Positions 36,263 through 45,931 are shown, counted from the stretch's first letter. The stretch is 64,000 nucleotides of DNA from AB-137-C09 sp964645625 (GCA_964645625.1 CAZYAI010000004.1:42077-106076), one strand, 5' to 3'. Notes: generated from the letters alone by a model not told the origin. Translations and numbers: made by a program.

Positions 36263-37507
36263 TTAAGACAAGCGACCGTATGAATGCAACCCTGATAGAT
36301 ACATATTCACGCCTAAAAAGCAGAACACCGTCACTAAAAAGCCAGTCACCGTCCACCAAGCCAAGGTGCGACCTTCCCAACCATGTTGCACGCGCACATG
36401 CAAATAAGCTGCATAAACCAACCACACAATCAGTGCCCATGTTTCTTTAGGGTCCCAAGACCAGTAACCACCCCAAGCTTCTGCTGCCCATGCTGCGCCA
36501 AGAATGGTCGCCAAAGTAAAAGCAGGAAAGCCAACCGCGACAGATTTGTAACCCAGTTCATCTAACTGCTCTAAGGTAGGGAAAGCACGTAACATCGCAC
36601 CATTAGGCTTATGCGCCTCCAGCCATTCACGGGTCAAATAAGCCATACCAGCACCACACGCTACGGCAAATGCACCATAACCAACAAAATTCAATGGCAC
36701 ATGAATCTTCATCCAGTAAGACTGCAGGGCAGGAACCAGCGGTTTAATATCAGCCTGACCAATAGATGCCAACCAAATCTCGAAGAACACACCCGCTGCT
36801 ACCAAAGCCATAACAAACGCGCCCATTGCCTGAGCCTGATAGCGTTTTTCCCACTGCAAATAAATAATAGCTACAATACAGAACAACAGCATGAACACTT
36901 CGTACAGGTTAGACACAGGCGCATGACCAATACTGCCATCCATAAACAGATACGATTCATACCAGCGTAACAACAACATCGAACCGCCAATATAGACACC
37001 AAGCCATGCGGTTAAAGTCGCCATACGACCAACAAAGGATTCAGGCGCAAACAACAACAGAATATAGCAAATCGCAGAAAACAAAAAGACCACATTCATT
37101 GCCATAATCAATTTAATGGACAGCAGATTGGATTGATCCTCGTACGACACAGATGAGGCGGAAGGCTCGAACAGGGTAAACACAGCCATCATCGCAATCA
37201 TTAGCAATGCGCCATCACCCCAAGAAACCAAACGCTCTGCCCATACGCTGCGCCCTTGTTCAGGTCGAACAATAAAATAAATCACGCATAACGCCGCACC
37301 AAGCACCGCACCTGTCCCCAACCACAAAACGCCTTGCATGCTCAATAGCAGCGGCAAATAGCCATCCTCGCTATAGCCATCACCGCCAAAGAGTGCCAAC
37401 CCTGTCGCGCCAGCCATCAAACCAAGGTAAGCCCAGTAGCGTACCAACGCCACCTTGCCTTGGAACCATAGGCTTGCCATCGCGGGAGATTGTATTGTTG
37501 TAGTCAT
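36263..37507 (-). CDS. ccsA: Cytochrome c biogenesis protein CcsA/CcsB (heme handling)
   Basis: A 414-residue multi-spanning membrane protein. The heme-handling WWD domain is AWAAEAWGGYWSWDPKETWALIVW near residue 350, and conserved histidines are in transmembrane helices (IHVPLNF, YLHVRVQHGWEG). With ResB it delivers heme to the periplasm and ligates it to apocytochromes c (System II). It follows resB after 9 bases. Confidence 0.94.
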   Translation of the reverse strand: MTTTIQSPAMASLWFQGKVALVRYWAYLGLMAGATGLALFGGDGYSEDGYLPLLLSMQGVLWLGTGAVLGAALCVIYFIVRPEQGRSVWAERLVSWGDGALLMIAMMAVFTLFEPSASSVSYEDQSNLLSIKLIMAMNVVFLFSAICYILLLFAPESFVGRMATLTAWLGVYIGGSMLLLRWYESYLFMDGSIGHAPVSNLYEVFMLLFCIVAIIYLQWEKRYQAQAMGAFVMALVAAGVFFEIWLASIGQADIKPLVPALQSYWMKIHVPLNFVGYGAFAVACGAGMAYLTREWLEAHKPNGAMLRAFPTLEQLDELGYKSVAVGFPAFTLATILGAAWAAEAWGGYWSWDPKETWALIVWLVYAAYLHVRVQHGWEGRTLAWWTVTGFLVTVFCFLGVNMYLSGLHSYGRLS

Positions 37508-37516
37508 AAAGACCTC

Positions 37517-39226
37517 CTACTCAGATTCAGACTGTGGGGATGTTTTTCCTACCCCAGTCAAATGAGGGCGCAAATCGTCCTCCATCTGGCTTAACAGTGT
37601 ATGAAATTCCCGATTAAAATTAAGGGGATTGCGGTTGCTGATTCCAGCGACGCAAAGCTGCACACCATCCTCTTCAGGGCGAATAATAAACCATAATTTA
37701 CGATGTGAGACATACAACATAATGCACAAACCAATCACCAGCAGGGCACTACCAACCCACACCACATTCATGCCAGGGTCACGCGCTAACTGTAAACCTG
37801 TGTAATATTTCTGTTCGTAATTTTCTAACACTGGCAAGAAAGGCCAAGGCATGCGCGGCAAAACCTGTGTTGCTTGCAAAACACGAACCGCCATTGCCTG
37901 AAAATTGTCAGGACGTTTGTCACCAAACACTTCCGTCATAGCAGCTTTGAACGCCGTCATTTTTGCAGACTTGTCATTAGGGTCTGTTTTAATCAACTCG
38001 CGGATAAAGGCATTATACAAGGCCCATTCCTGCGGGTCGGTGAAATCAATACCCAACGCTACCGATTGAAAATCTTGTTTATTACCCGTGGTGGAAATCA
38101 TCATGATGCTACCGCGATTGTCACCATTTAGCTCAAAAGCATTAAGGAAGCTTCGCACTTTTACAGGTTTCAAACCCTCGCCGCGAATAATGAAGTCAAG
38201 CGAAGGACCGATATCTTGAAAGTCCTTCACATGCCCAGGTTCAGCCATGTTTTCCACGTTGTGAGGGCGGAAGTCCGTGACCTCCATGGTAATGCCTGTC
38301 GCTTCGTCTTTATAGGTCTGATACACCTGTGTCGAAACATCGCGCACCGTACCACTGCCATCAAGCTTATACAGCCTCAACGTCACATCAGAACCACCGT
38401 CACCAAAACTGGCTTGGTAAATACGTACGCCCTTATAATACAACGGTTCATTCACAATAATATCCGAGGTAAGCACCTCTTTGCCATCATCAATCACCGT
38501 CAAATTACTACGGAACTCGCTGGGCATACCATTGGGGTAAAAATCAATGCTAAATTCATTACAACGAACTTGGAACGGCATATCCAAATGCCCTACCCCC
38601 GTACCTTCAGTGAATGAAATCGTCTTCTCACTGGTACCTTCGACCACCGACATATCACCACGAAAGCCAAAGTGTACACTCATCCAGCCACCAATAAGAA
38701 TCACCAGCATCGCCGAATGAACCGCGATATAACCGAATTTATGCTTGCGCCCTCGGTCTGCACGTAAATACAAAGCATCATCACGCTCCTCACTGCGCCA
38801 TTCCCATGCCTTGAATCGACCCTTTAAGCTAGCCACCACGGTTTCGGGCGAAACACCATGCAGCGACCACGATTGCTGATGGGTAATATGACTGAAAGCA
38901 CGGTCGCTGATATAAACCTTACGACTACGCATTTCTTTAAGCATACGCGGAACATTGCGCCATAAACAAAACGATAAAGACACCATCAAGAAGCCAAGAA
39001 GGGTCAAAAACCACCATGTGTGGTACATATCAAACAGCCCCAAAGAACGGAACAACCAATACCACAAAGGACCAAATTGTTGCAGGTAATCCTGCTGACT
39101 CTGATTTTGTTGCAAGACCGTGCCGATTACTGAGGCTAAGGCGAGCACCACCAAGAGTGTAATAGCTAATGGCATAGAGCCAAGACGATTAATAATAATA
39201 CGTGAAAAATGAGAAGACTTTGACAT
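37517..39226 (-). CDS. resB: Cytochrome c biogenesis protein ResB
   Basis: A ~569-residue ResB family protein. Three N-terminal transmembrane helices (LGSMPLAITLLVVLALASVIGTVLQQN, then WWFLTLLGFLMVSLSFCLW) are followed by a large periplasmic region and a last helix near residue 510 (WVGSALLVIGLCIMLYV). It forms the System II synthase with CcsA. The start is taken at 39226; in-frame starts up to 39310 lie within or next to a repeat element. Confidence 0.92.
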   Translation of the reverse strand: MSKSSHFSRIIINRLGSMPLAITLLVVLALASVIGTVLQQNQSQQDYLQQFGPLWYWLFRSLGLFDMYHTWWFLTLLGFLMVSLSFCLWRNVPRMLKEMRSRKVYISDRAFSHITHQQSWSLHGVSPETVVASLKGRFKAWEWRSEERDDALYLRADRGRKHKFGYIAVHSAMLVILIGGWMSVHFGFRGDMSVVEGTSEKTISFTEGTGVGHLDMPFQVRCNEFSIDFYPNGMPSEFRSNLTVIDDGKEVLTSDIIVNEPLYYKGVRIYQASFGDGGSDVTLRLYKLDGSGTVRDVSTQVYQTYKDEATGITMEVTDFRPHNVENMAEPGHVKDFQDIGPSLDFIIRGEGLKPVKVRSFLNAFELNGDNRGSIMMISTTGNKQDFQSVALGIDFTDPQEWALYNAFIRELIKTDPNDKSAKMTAFKAAMTEVFGDKRPDNFQAMAVRVLQATQVLPRMPWPFLPVLENYEQKYYTGLQLARDPGMNVVWVGSALLVIGLCIMLYVSHRKLWFIIRPEEDGVQLCVAGISNRNPLNFNREFHTLLSQMEDDLRPHLTGVGKTSPQSESE

Positions 39227-39289
39227 AGGCGCGAACATTAACATGGAACATGTGAGCCGCACAATATAAACGCTGATAAACTTCAGTGG

Positions 39290-39458
39290 ATATTCGGCAT
39301 CCTTCACCAACCGTAAAAAGTAGTTTACAGATTCAAAACTGAGTTAGAACTAGAAGTGATGCCTGTAGTGTTCAAAGATAATGTGGTAAATAAAGCATCT
39401 TTCAGCAAGCATGAAAATAATGAACGTGTAAACTACAACATGAAGGATGCTGGAATAT
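39290..39458. repeat. MITE-like inverted repeat element before resB
   Basis: The ends ATATTCGGCATCCTTCA (39,290-39,306) and TGAAGGATGCTGGAATAT (39,441-39,458) are inverted copies with about 16 of 18 matches. A second pair, GTAGTTTACA and TGTAAACTAC, lies inside (39,320-39,329; 39,427-39,436). The 169-base element codes for nothing convincing. The rest of this ~280-base gap holds the small hairpin at 39,473. Confidence 0.6.
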
Positions 39459-39472
39459 GCGTGATATCGTAG

Positions 39473-39497
39473 GTTGGGTTGGGGCACGAAACCCAAC
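39473..39497. repeat. GTAGGTTGGGTT-type short palindrome
   Basis: GTTGGGTT and AACCCAAC flank a 9-base loop, within GTAGGTTGGGTT. This is a short palindrome seen in many proteobacterial genomes. It lies 12 bases past the holB stop on the minus strand and might also end transcription, though no T-run follows. Confidence 0.5.
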
Positions 39498-39508
39498 AAA
39501 AGAGCTAA

Positions 39509-40465
39509 TTACCCCTTACAAGCGGAACGCAATTGCAATAGCCGCTCAAACAAAGAAGGCGCAGGACGCAGGGTATGGCGATGCACATCACCAGGCCAGC
39601 GTAGCAATGATTGCATAGCCGACAACAACGTTTGCCCCCGCTGCCAATTCGACACCGCCTGCAACAACTCTTGCTGCAATGCCGAGGCAACAATAGCGGC
39701 AATCAGACTGTGAGGTAGAACCGCTACCGTTGATTGCACCAGCTCGTGCAAGTCGGGTATAGCGCAACGCGCCAACTGATGACACTGGCGATACAAACGC
39801 AACGCAGCCTCTGCCACCGTTACATCACGCAAACACTGCACATTGCCTGGGCAACCACGCGCCCATTGCACAGCCAAGGTGTGCAGTTCCTCAGTCAAAC
39901 CAAAATCGCGCAATACTGTAGCTGAAACTTCTGGCGATAAGGGTGGGCAAGCTTGCAGCAAACAACGGGAGCGAATCGTTGCCATCGTACCATGCATCTG
40001 ATGGCAAACCAATAGCAACACACCACCTGAAGTTGGCTCCTCAAGCCCTTTAAGCAAAGCATTCGCAGCGTTATGATTAAGCTCGTCTAGATCGTTCACG
40101 AGTACAACGCGGTAGCCGTCATCAAAACTGGATAAAGACAAGAAATCCAACAGCCCGCGCACTTGCTCAACGCTGATATCTCGCTTCAAACGCTTTTTCT
40201 TCTTATCCCATTGCCGTGTTACGTGGAGAAAATCTGGGTGAGCACCCTCTTGCATCATCAGGCAACTGTGGCAATGCGTACAACACGAACCATCAGCAGT
40301 AGGACTAAGGCAAAGACAATCTTGTGCCAACGCTTTTGCCAGCATTGATTTACCCACGCCTTGCACACCATACAACAACCACGCATGATGCAAACGCTGC
40401 TGCTGCATTGCCGTATGGAACCGTGCTTCCACCGAAGAAAAGCCCTGCGGTCGCACTAATGACAT
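39509..40465 (-). CDS. holB: DNA polymerase III delta' subunit
   Basis: A 318-residue clamp-loader subunit: Walker-A-like GVQGVGKSMLAKALAQ near residue 35, then a zinc-module-like CLCLSPTADGSCCTHCHSC, then NALLKGLEEP and a CHQMHGTMATIRSRC sensor region. It is the wrench of the clamp loader. It overlaps tmk by 10 bases, the usual tmk-holB pairing. Confidence 0.92.
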   Translation of the reverse strand: MSLVRPQGFSSVEARFHTAMQQQRLHHAWLLYGVQGVGKSMLAKALAQDCLCLSPTADGSCCTHCHSCLMMQEGAHPDFLHVTRQWDKKKKRLKRDISVEQVRGLLDFLSLSSFDDGYRVVLVNDLDELNHNAANALLKGLEEPTSGGVLLLVCHQMHGTMATIRSRCLLQACPPLSPEVSATVLRDFGLTEELHTLAVQWARGCPGNVQCLRDVTVAEAALRLYRQCHQLARCAIPDLHELVQSTVAVLPHSLIAAIVASALQQELLQAVSNWQRGQTLLSAMQSLLRWPGDVHRHTLRPAPSLFERLLQLRSACKG

Positions 40466-41085
40466 ACAGCATCCATGACGGCATGAACGCGCTGCTGCAC
40501 TTCAGCCACCGAACCGCTGGCATCAATGCGATGAATACGCGACTCGCGGGCTGCCATCGCCGCAAAACTATCATACACCCGCTGATGAAACGGCAATGCC
40601 TCGGCATCCAAACGGTTCGCCTGCTCTTGCCGCTGCGCCAAACGCGCTAAGGCAGCTTCAGGAGGTAGATCAAACCACAGGGTAAGGTCAGGTTCAACGC
40701 CACATTGCGCCATCTGTAACAATGGTTGTAAATCCGTGCCTTCACCCAAGCGACGGGCGGCTGACTGGTAGGCAAAGGTTGAATCACTGTAACGATCACA
40801 CAGCACCCAACGCCCTGCGGCTAAAGCAGGACGAATACAGCTTTGCACATGTTGAGCACGATCAGCGAGGAACAGGAACAGCTCTGCCTCAGCAACAGGT
40901 GAAAACTCACCACTAAGCAACAAACGACGCAACTCCAAACCCAAGGGCGTTGCCCCAGGTTGACGGGTGCAATACACATCAACACCTCGCGCTACAAGGC
41001 TTTGCTCCGCCAAGGCTAGCTGCGTAGATTTACCACAGCCATCGCCACCTTCAAAGCTAATAAAATAAGGCGGTGTGCTAATCAC
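40456..41085 (-). CDS. tmk: Thymidylate kinase
   Basis: A 209-residue kinase with P-loop FEGGDGCGKSTQL, the DRY-like DRYSDSTFAYQ and the LID region RLAQRQEQANRLD. It phosphorylates dTMP to dTDP. It overlaps dut by 4 bases, putting two consecutive pyrimidine deoxynucleotide steps in one unit. Confidence 0.95.
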   Translation of the reverse strand: MISTPPYFISFEGGDGCGKSTQLALAEQSLVARGVDVYCTRQPGATPLGLELRRLLLSGEFSPVAEAELFLFLADRAQHVQSCIRPALAAGRWVLCDRYSDSTFAYQSAARRLGEGTDLQPLLQMAQCGVEPDLTLWFDLPPEAALARLAQRQEQANRLDAEALPFHQRVYDSFAAMAARESRIHRIDASGSVAEVQQRVHAVMDAVCH

Positions 41086-41549
41086 TTAAGACCAGAACTA
41101 CCAAAGCCGCTATCACCACGCGGAGTTGATGACAATGCTGAAACCACTTGTAGGTGCGCTTGGCAAACAGGGGCAATCACCATTTGTGCAATCCTGTCAC
41201 CGCGTTCAATATAAAATCCCACATCATTGTGATTCATCAACAGCACTTTCACTTCACCACGGTAATCTGCATCAATCGTACCTGGACTATTCAGCACTGT
41301 AACACCATGCTTTAATGCCAAACCCGAACGCGGGCGAATCTGTGCTTCATAACCAACAGGTACAGCAATACTGATACCCGTTTTAATCAACGCCCAACGA
41401 CCTGGTGGAATTGCCTCCATATGCTCAATAGCAGCACGCAAATCAATGCCAGCAGCATGTTCCGTGGCATAATGTGGCAGACCAAGGTCTTTGCCGTGAG
41501 GTAAAATAGATATAGGAAGAACTACAGGCTGTAGAACAGAATCAGTCAC
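41082..41549 (-). CDS. dut: Deoxyuridine 5'-triphosphate nucleotidohydrolase
   Basis: A 155-residue trimeric dUTPase with motifs AGIDLRAAI, RPRSGLALKHG, LNSPGTIDADYRGE, RIAQMVIAPV and C-terminal RGDSGFGSSG. It converts dUTP to dUMP. It overlaps the 3' end of coaBC by 8 bases, as in many proteobacteria. Confidence 0.96.
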   Translation of the reverse strand: MTDSVLQPVVLPISILPHGKDLGLPHYATEHAAGIDLRAAIEHMEAIPPGRWALIKTGISIAVPVGYEAQIRPRSGLALKHGVTVLNSPGTIDADYRGEVKVLLMNHNDVGFYIERGDRIAQMVIAPVCQAHLQVVSALSSTPRGDSGFGSSGLK

Positions 41550-42753
41550 AACATAACTCCAAGATATGAGATATAATGTGCCGAGCGAAGGTTGATTTAT
41601 CCGCCGTTGGAATCACTAGGCATTGCGCTTGTGACAACCACCAACCACCCGCAGAAGCCTCGCCCATACGGCTAACATCGTTGGCGATGATGGCATCGAC
41701 ACCTTTTTTTTCAAGCTTGCCACGTGCATGCGTACAATGATCATCCGATTCAGCAGCAAACGCCACCACCAAGCGCGGACGTGCTGGCATAGCAGCGATA
41801 TGCGCCACAACATCGGGATTATTCAGTAGCGCGATTTCAAGACGATCCGCACCTTGCCGCTTAAGCTTATGGCTATGCTGATCGGCAAAGCGGTAATCAC
41901 TTACTGCCGCCGTAGCAATAAACACATCGCAACCAGCAGCGGCGGCAACACATGCCTGCATCATCGAAGCTGTGTCACTGGTATAGATACGGGTAATGGA
42001 TGGATGGATGGCACGCACCCTAGGCTCGGCAATAAGCGTCACATGCGCGCCCAACATCGCGGCTTGCTCAGCTATGAGGCAACCCAGTTGACCGCTGGCA
42101 CGATTGGTCAATACCCGCACGGCATCCCATGGTTCCACTGTAGGGCCTGCATTCACCACCCAACGCTGCCCCTTTAGCAATGATGGCGTTAAGGCAGACT
42201 GCACCGCAAACAGTAGGTCTTCAGGGCTAGCCATGCGCCCCACCCCCTGTTCACCACATGCCGTCCCACCCTGTTGTGGTGCGACAACCTCCACACCATC
42301 AGCTTGTAGCTGCTGCTGGTTGCGTTGCGTTGCAGGGTGTTGCCACATTGCAGGGTTCATCGCAGGAGCCAATAACACAGGTGTATCAGCCTTGGCCGCA
42401 TACATGGTTGTCAGCAAATCATCGGCAATACCATGGGCAAACTTAGCCATCACATTCGCCGTACATGGCGCGACCAACAACAGATCAGACTGACGCACCA
42501 ACGCAATATGCGCCATCGTTCGCTCACCTGCGGCAAAGGTTTGATGGTGAACTGGATTACCCGTTAATGCTTCAAAGGTAAGCGGCGTGATAAATTCCTG
42601 CGCTGCTGCCGTCATCACCACATGCACATCCATGCCATGATGCATCAATAAGCGTGCTGTTTCGGCACTGCGATAAGCCGCAATACCGCCAGCAACGCCC
42701 AACAAAACCCGACGACCCAACCACGGCTCAGGTACTAACTGCGGTGCTGGCAA
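41542..42753 (-). CDS. coaBC: Bifunctional phosphopantothenoylcysteine decarboxylase/synthetase
   Basis: A 403-residue fusion. The CoaC flavoprotein domain (residues ~1-190) has GVAGGIAAYRSAETARLL, the catalytic VHHQTF and PAMNPAMW. The CoaB domain (~190-403) has VVNAGPTVEPWDAVRVLTNRASGQLG and AAVSDYR. It carries out two steps of coenzyme A synthesis. The start appears to be TTG; no better in-frame ATG keeps the flavin domain. Confidence 0.94.
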   Translation of the reverse strand: MPAPQLVPEPWLGRRVLLGVAGGIAAYRSAETARLLMHHGMDVHVVMTAAAQEFITPLTFEALTGNPVHHQTFAAGERTMAHIALVRQSDLLLVAPCTANVMAKFAHGIADDLLTTMYAAKADTPVLLAPAMNPAMWQHPATQRNQQQLQADGVEVVAPQQGGTACGEQGVGRMASPEDLLFAVQSALTPSLLKGQRWVVNAGPTVEPWDAVRVLTNRASGQLGCLIAEQAAMLGAHVTLIAEPRVRAIHPSITRIYTSDTASMMQACVAAAAGCDVFIATAAVSDYRFADQHSHKLKRQGADRLEIALLNNPDVVAHIAAMPARPRLVVAFAAESDDHCTHARGKLEKKGVDAIIANDVSRMGEASAGGWWLSQAQCLVIPTADKSTFARHIISHILELCCD

Positions 42754-42756
42754 GGC

Positions 42757-43236
42757 TTAACGCTTTAATTCTGTTAGTTTTTCCAGCACGGCTTCAACAT
42801 GACCTTTCACCCGCACTTTGCGCCAACATGCGCGCACCACACCTTCTGGGTCAATAATAAACGTAGAACGCTCAATGCCGCGCACCTGCTTGCCATACAT
42901 GTTTTTCATCTGAATCACATCAAATGCCGTGCACAACGCCTCATCACTGTCACAAATCAATGGGAAATTAAGCGATTGTTTTTCACTAAACCGCTGATGC
43001 GAAGCCAAAGAATCACGGCTCACACCGAACACCACCGCGCCCATCAAAGATTCTGCCGTCACAGCATCGCGAAAAGCACACGACTCTGTGGTACAGCCTG
43101 GCGTGCTGTCTTTGGGGTAGAAATACACAACCACCCATTGCCCACGCAATTCGGCTAGGTTCACCGTCGCTTCTGGCCATGTTTCACGCACCAAATCAGG
43201 GGCGCAATCCCCTACATTCAAGGTATAATCAGTCAT
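42757..43236 (-). CDS. bcp: Thiol peroxidase / peroxiredoxin, Bcp family
   Basis: A 159-residue peroxiredoxin with the motif PKDSTPGCTTESCAFRD: peroxidatic and resolving cysteines five residues apart, as in atypical 2-Cys Bcp. It reduces peroxides using thioredoxin. The start overlaps the end of the symporter gene by 4 bases. Confidence 0.94.
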   Translation of the reverse strand: MTDYTLNVGDCAPDLVRETWPEATVNLAELRGQWVVVYFYPKDSTPGCTTESCAFRDAVTAESLMGAVVFGVSRDSLASHQRFSEKQSLNFPLICDSDEALCTAFDVIQMKNMYGKQVRGIERSTFIIDPEGVVRACWRKVRVKGHVEAVLEKLTELKR

Positions 43237-44762
43237 GGTTCGCTCCTTATCTCTTGATCCATTTCACCACTGCGTAATTTGTTCAGATACTCACGCAGTG
43301 CAATCGCCACCTTGCCTTGCAAGAGGTACAATGCAATAAAATTAGGGAAGGCCATGGCAAGTAACATCAAATCACTAAAATTCAACACATTACTGGCACT
43401 GGCAACCGAACCGATGACAATAAACGCCAAAAACATCAAACGGTATAACATAGAAAACCGCTCGCCAAACACATAAGTCCAGCAACGTTCACCATAATAC
43501 GACCATGAAATCATCGTACTGTAAGCAAACAACACCACCGAAACCGATAATACCAGCGGGAACCAAGAAACCACCGAACCAAACGCCACTGATGTTAATG
43601 CGGCACCTTGATTCGATGTCACCAAATGCGCATATTCAGGTGCATTGTACACACCTGTAAGCACAATCACCAAGGCGGTCATGGTGCAAATAACAATGGT
43701 ATCAATAAACGGTTCATACAAGGCGACAATCCCCTGCCGAACAGGGTAACGAACAGCCGCTGTCGAGTGCGCAATGGCCGCCGAACCAATCCCAGCTTCA
43801 CTAGAAAATGCCGCACGCTTAAAACCTTGAACCAAAACCCCAATCAGACCACCTGCTACAGCCACAGGTTGAAAAGCCTCATGAACAATCATCATCATCG
43901 CCGCAGGCAAGGCTGCAACATGCGTCAAAATCACCCATAAACAGGCAGACAAATAGATCAAAACCATAGTTGGAACAATGGCTTCTGCCGTATGAGCAAT
44001 ACGGCGAATACCACCAATAATGACCAGCCCCACAGCAATGGCCATCATAACACCAAACAACCACGGCATCGTTTGCAAAACAGGAACATGTGCTTGCACC
44101 GCATTGAGTGACTGGGAAACTTGGAAGGCATTCCCCCCTCCCAATGATGCAATCACGCACAACACAGCAAACAGTATGGCTAAGCCACGCCCCAGTTTAG
44201 GCAAACCCTTTTCCGCCAACCCACGGGATAGATACTCCATCGCGCCACCCATGATGCGACCATCAGGACGCACTTCACGGTAACTTTGCGCCAGCGTAAC
44301 CTCGGTGAATTTCGCTGTCATCCCAAAGAAGCCCGCTACAATCATCCAAAACGTTGCGCCTGGACCACCAATACTGATGGCAATCGCGACACCTGCGATA
44401 TTCCCCAAACCAACCGTAGCCGACAATGCTGTGGTCAACGCTTGAAAAGGCGACACTTCGCCGCGATCTTGAGGGGATTGGTACTTACCACGCAATATTT
44501 GTAAGGCGTGCCCCATCAAGCGCACATTGATAAAACCAAAGCGTACAGTGAGGTAAATAGCCCCAACAATCAACCAAGCCACAATAAACGGCATGGAAGC
44601 CTCGGATACAACACTCGGCATAACATCAAAAAACAGCACGCTTTCAAAGTAGCCATTAACGCTACCAAAGACCTGATCCACAGCATTCTCGCTTGCCCAT
44701 GCCGTTGGCGAAAGCAACAATAAGAAACTGGATAATAAAACAGATAATACAATAGGCATCAT
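43233..44762 (-). CDS. Sodium:alanine/glycine symporter, AGCS family
   Basis: A 509-residue transporter with about 11 transmembrane helices and the AGCS signatures GEVSPFQALTTALSATVGLGNIAGVA and GFKRAAFSSEAGIGSAAIAHS. It imports alanine or glycine with sodium. An N-terminal hydrophobic leader (LSVLLSSFLLLLSPTAWA) may be a signal sequence. GGGG lies before the tandem ATGs. Confidence 0.93.
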   Translation of the reverse strand: MMPIVLSVLLSSFLLLLSPTAWASENAVDQVFGSVNGYFESVLFFDVMPSVVSEASMPFIVAWLIVGAIYLTVRFGFINVRLMGHALQILRGKYQSPQDRGEVSPFQALTTALSATVGLGNIAGVAIAISIGGPGATFWMIVAGFFGMTAKFTEVTLAQSYREVRPDGRIMGGAMEYLSRGLAEKGLPKLGRGLAILFAVLCVIASLGGGNAFQVSQSLNAVQAHVPVLQTMPWLFGVMMAIAVGLVIIGGIRRIAHTAEAIVPTMVLIYLSACLWVILTHVAALPAAMMMIVHEAFQPVAVAGGLIGVLVQGFKRAAFSSEAGIGSAAIAHSTAAVRYPVRQGIVALYEPFIDTIVICTMTALVIVLTGVYNAPEYAHLVTSNQGAALTSVAFGSVVSWFPLVLSVSVVLFAYSTMISWSYYGERCWTYVFGERFSMLYRLMFLAFIVIGSVASASNVLNFSDLMLLAMAFPNFIALYLLQGKVAIALREYLNKLRSGEMDQEIRSEP

Positions 44763-44819
44763 CAGCCCCTACAAAAAATCAAACAACGCTGACCCAATAT
44801 TGACTCAGCTTAAAACACA

Positions 44820-44851
44820 AACAAAGAAGGCGGAGCATTGCTGCCCCGCCT
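44820..44851 (-). terminator. Rho-independent terminator of the cytochrome c gene
   Basis: On the minus strand AGGCGG (44,846-44,851 complement) pairs with CCGCCT (44,828-44,833 complement) around a GC-rich 12-base loop, followed by TCTTTGTTTGT. It lies about 30 bases past the cytochrome stop codon. Confidence 0.65.
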
Positions 44852-44881
44852 GTGTGATAAAAAGCAATCCCTAAAAGGGTA

Positions 44882-45610
44882 TTACATATGAGCTGGTGCC
44901 CGTGGATTACCAGGCGCAACAGGTTTTGCACCCGTCAAGAATGATGCTGCATTTTTAATGTCATCATCAGTCATGTTTTTCGCAACAGCTTGCATTTGCC
45001 CTGCGAAGTCATTCGTACGATCACCATCGCGGAACGCTGTTAACTGACTAACAATATACTGATAACGCTGACCACCAATCGCTGGGTACATACGACCAGC
45101 ACTGCGTCCATTAAAGCCGTGGCAGCTCTTACAAGCAGCAACGCCATGATCAGGCAAACCAAACTTCACAATAGCTTCACCCTTATAAGCTTCACCAACT
45201 TCAACATCGTTTTCACGCAGCCCGTCCAAATCAGAACCCATGAATGGCGTTTTTAACGTATGCACATAAGCAGAAACATCTTTCTTATCCTGCTCCAACA
45301 AGCCCTTAGAAACATCGTTCATTGCACCCATGGTATTATCGGTACGTTTGTCTGAAGCAAAGTCCTTCAACTGCTTAAGGATGTAAGTATCAACTTGGTA
45401 AGCCAAGCGTGGAGTTCCCATATCATCGCTACCCAAACCGTCAGCACCGTGACAACTTTGGCAAGCAGGTACAGCTTCACCTTTACCTTCTAAGAAGATT
45501 TTTCTACCGTTATCCACATTACCCATGCTTTCATGCGTTCCAGCTGATGCCAGAGCAGGGTAAACGGTCGCCATCGCACATGCACACAATGCACCCAGCA
45601 AATATTTCAT
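44882..45610 (-). CDS. Di-heme cytochrome c4
   Basis: A 242-residue exported cytochrome. After a ~22-residue signal peptide come two c-type heme sites, CQSCH at 50-54 and CKSCH at 160-164, one in each half. TMGAM and the MQAVAKNM region offer axial methionines. This two-domain layout is cytochrome c4, an electron donor to terminal oxidases. ATG 45610 has GGAGG upstream. The 45-residue membrane protein upstream is probably in the same transcript. Confidence 0.92.
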   Translation of the reverse strand: MKYLLGALCACAMATVYPALASAGTHESMGNVDNGRKIFLEGKGEAVPACQSCHGADGLGSDDMGTPRLAYQVDTYILKQLKDFASDKRTDNTMGAMNDVSKGLLEQDKKDVSAYVHTLKTPFMGSDLDGLRENDVEVGEAYKGEAIVKFGLPDHGVAACKSCHGFNGRSAGRMYPAIGGQRYQYIVSQLTAFRDGDRTNDFAGQMQAVAKNMTDDDIKNAASFLTGAKPVAPGNPRAPAHM

Positions 45611-45648
45611 ATGATCCCTCCGTGTATGTTTCACAATCAATCTCAAGG

Positions 45649-45786
45649 CTACTTCTTTTGGTCTCTGTTCGCAGACCAAAACATAACAACTGCAGTCCCG
45701 ATAATACCAACTATCATCAGCAGATACATCAAATAGATGGTGTCATTCTGAAAATTGATGGATGCCTCAATAAATTCTCCGAGCAT
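45649..45786 (-). CDS. 45-residue single-pass membrane protein
   Basis: A short frame with an excellent Shine-Dalgarno (GGGGAGG about 5 bases before the ATG). It encodes MLGEFIEASINFQNDTI, then a hydrophobic segment (YLMYLLMIVGIIGTAVVMFW, residues ~19-38) and a charged tail NRDQKK. It is 38 bases upstream of cytochrome c4 on the same strand. Size and layout resemble small oxidase or cytochrome accessory subunits, but no named family is recognised. Confidence 0.7.
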   Translation of the reverse strand: MLGEFIEASINFQNDTIYLMYLLMIVGIIGTAVVMFWSANRDQKK

Positions 45787-45829
45787 GAATGCCTCCCCTT
45801 TTGGTTAAATAAAAACCAGTGATAATAAC

Positions 45830-45862
45830 ATCATGAAGGTATTATCGTAAGTCCTTCATGAT
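45830..45862. repeat. Perfect 10-bp palindrome
   Basis: ATCATGAAGG (45,830-45,839) is inverted as CCTTCATGAT (45,853-45,862). On the plus strand TTTCTT follows, but no plus-strand gene precedes it. It lies upstream of the small membrane protein gene and may be an operator or a weak terminator. Confidence 0.35.
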
Positions 45863-45931
45863 TTCTTAATATCCACTATAAGCCAGCAACTCTGCATGCC
45901 AAAAATGAAAAGGCAAGCGTAAAATAACAGG

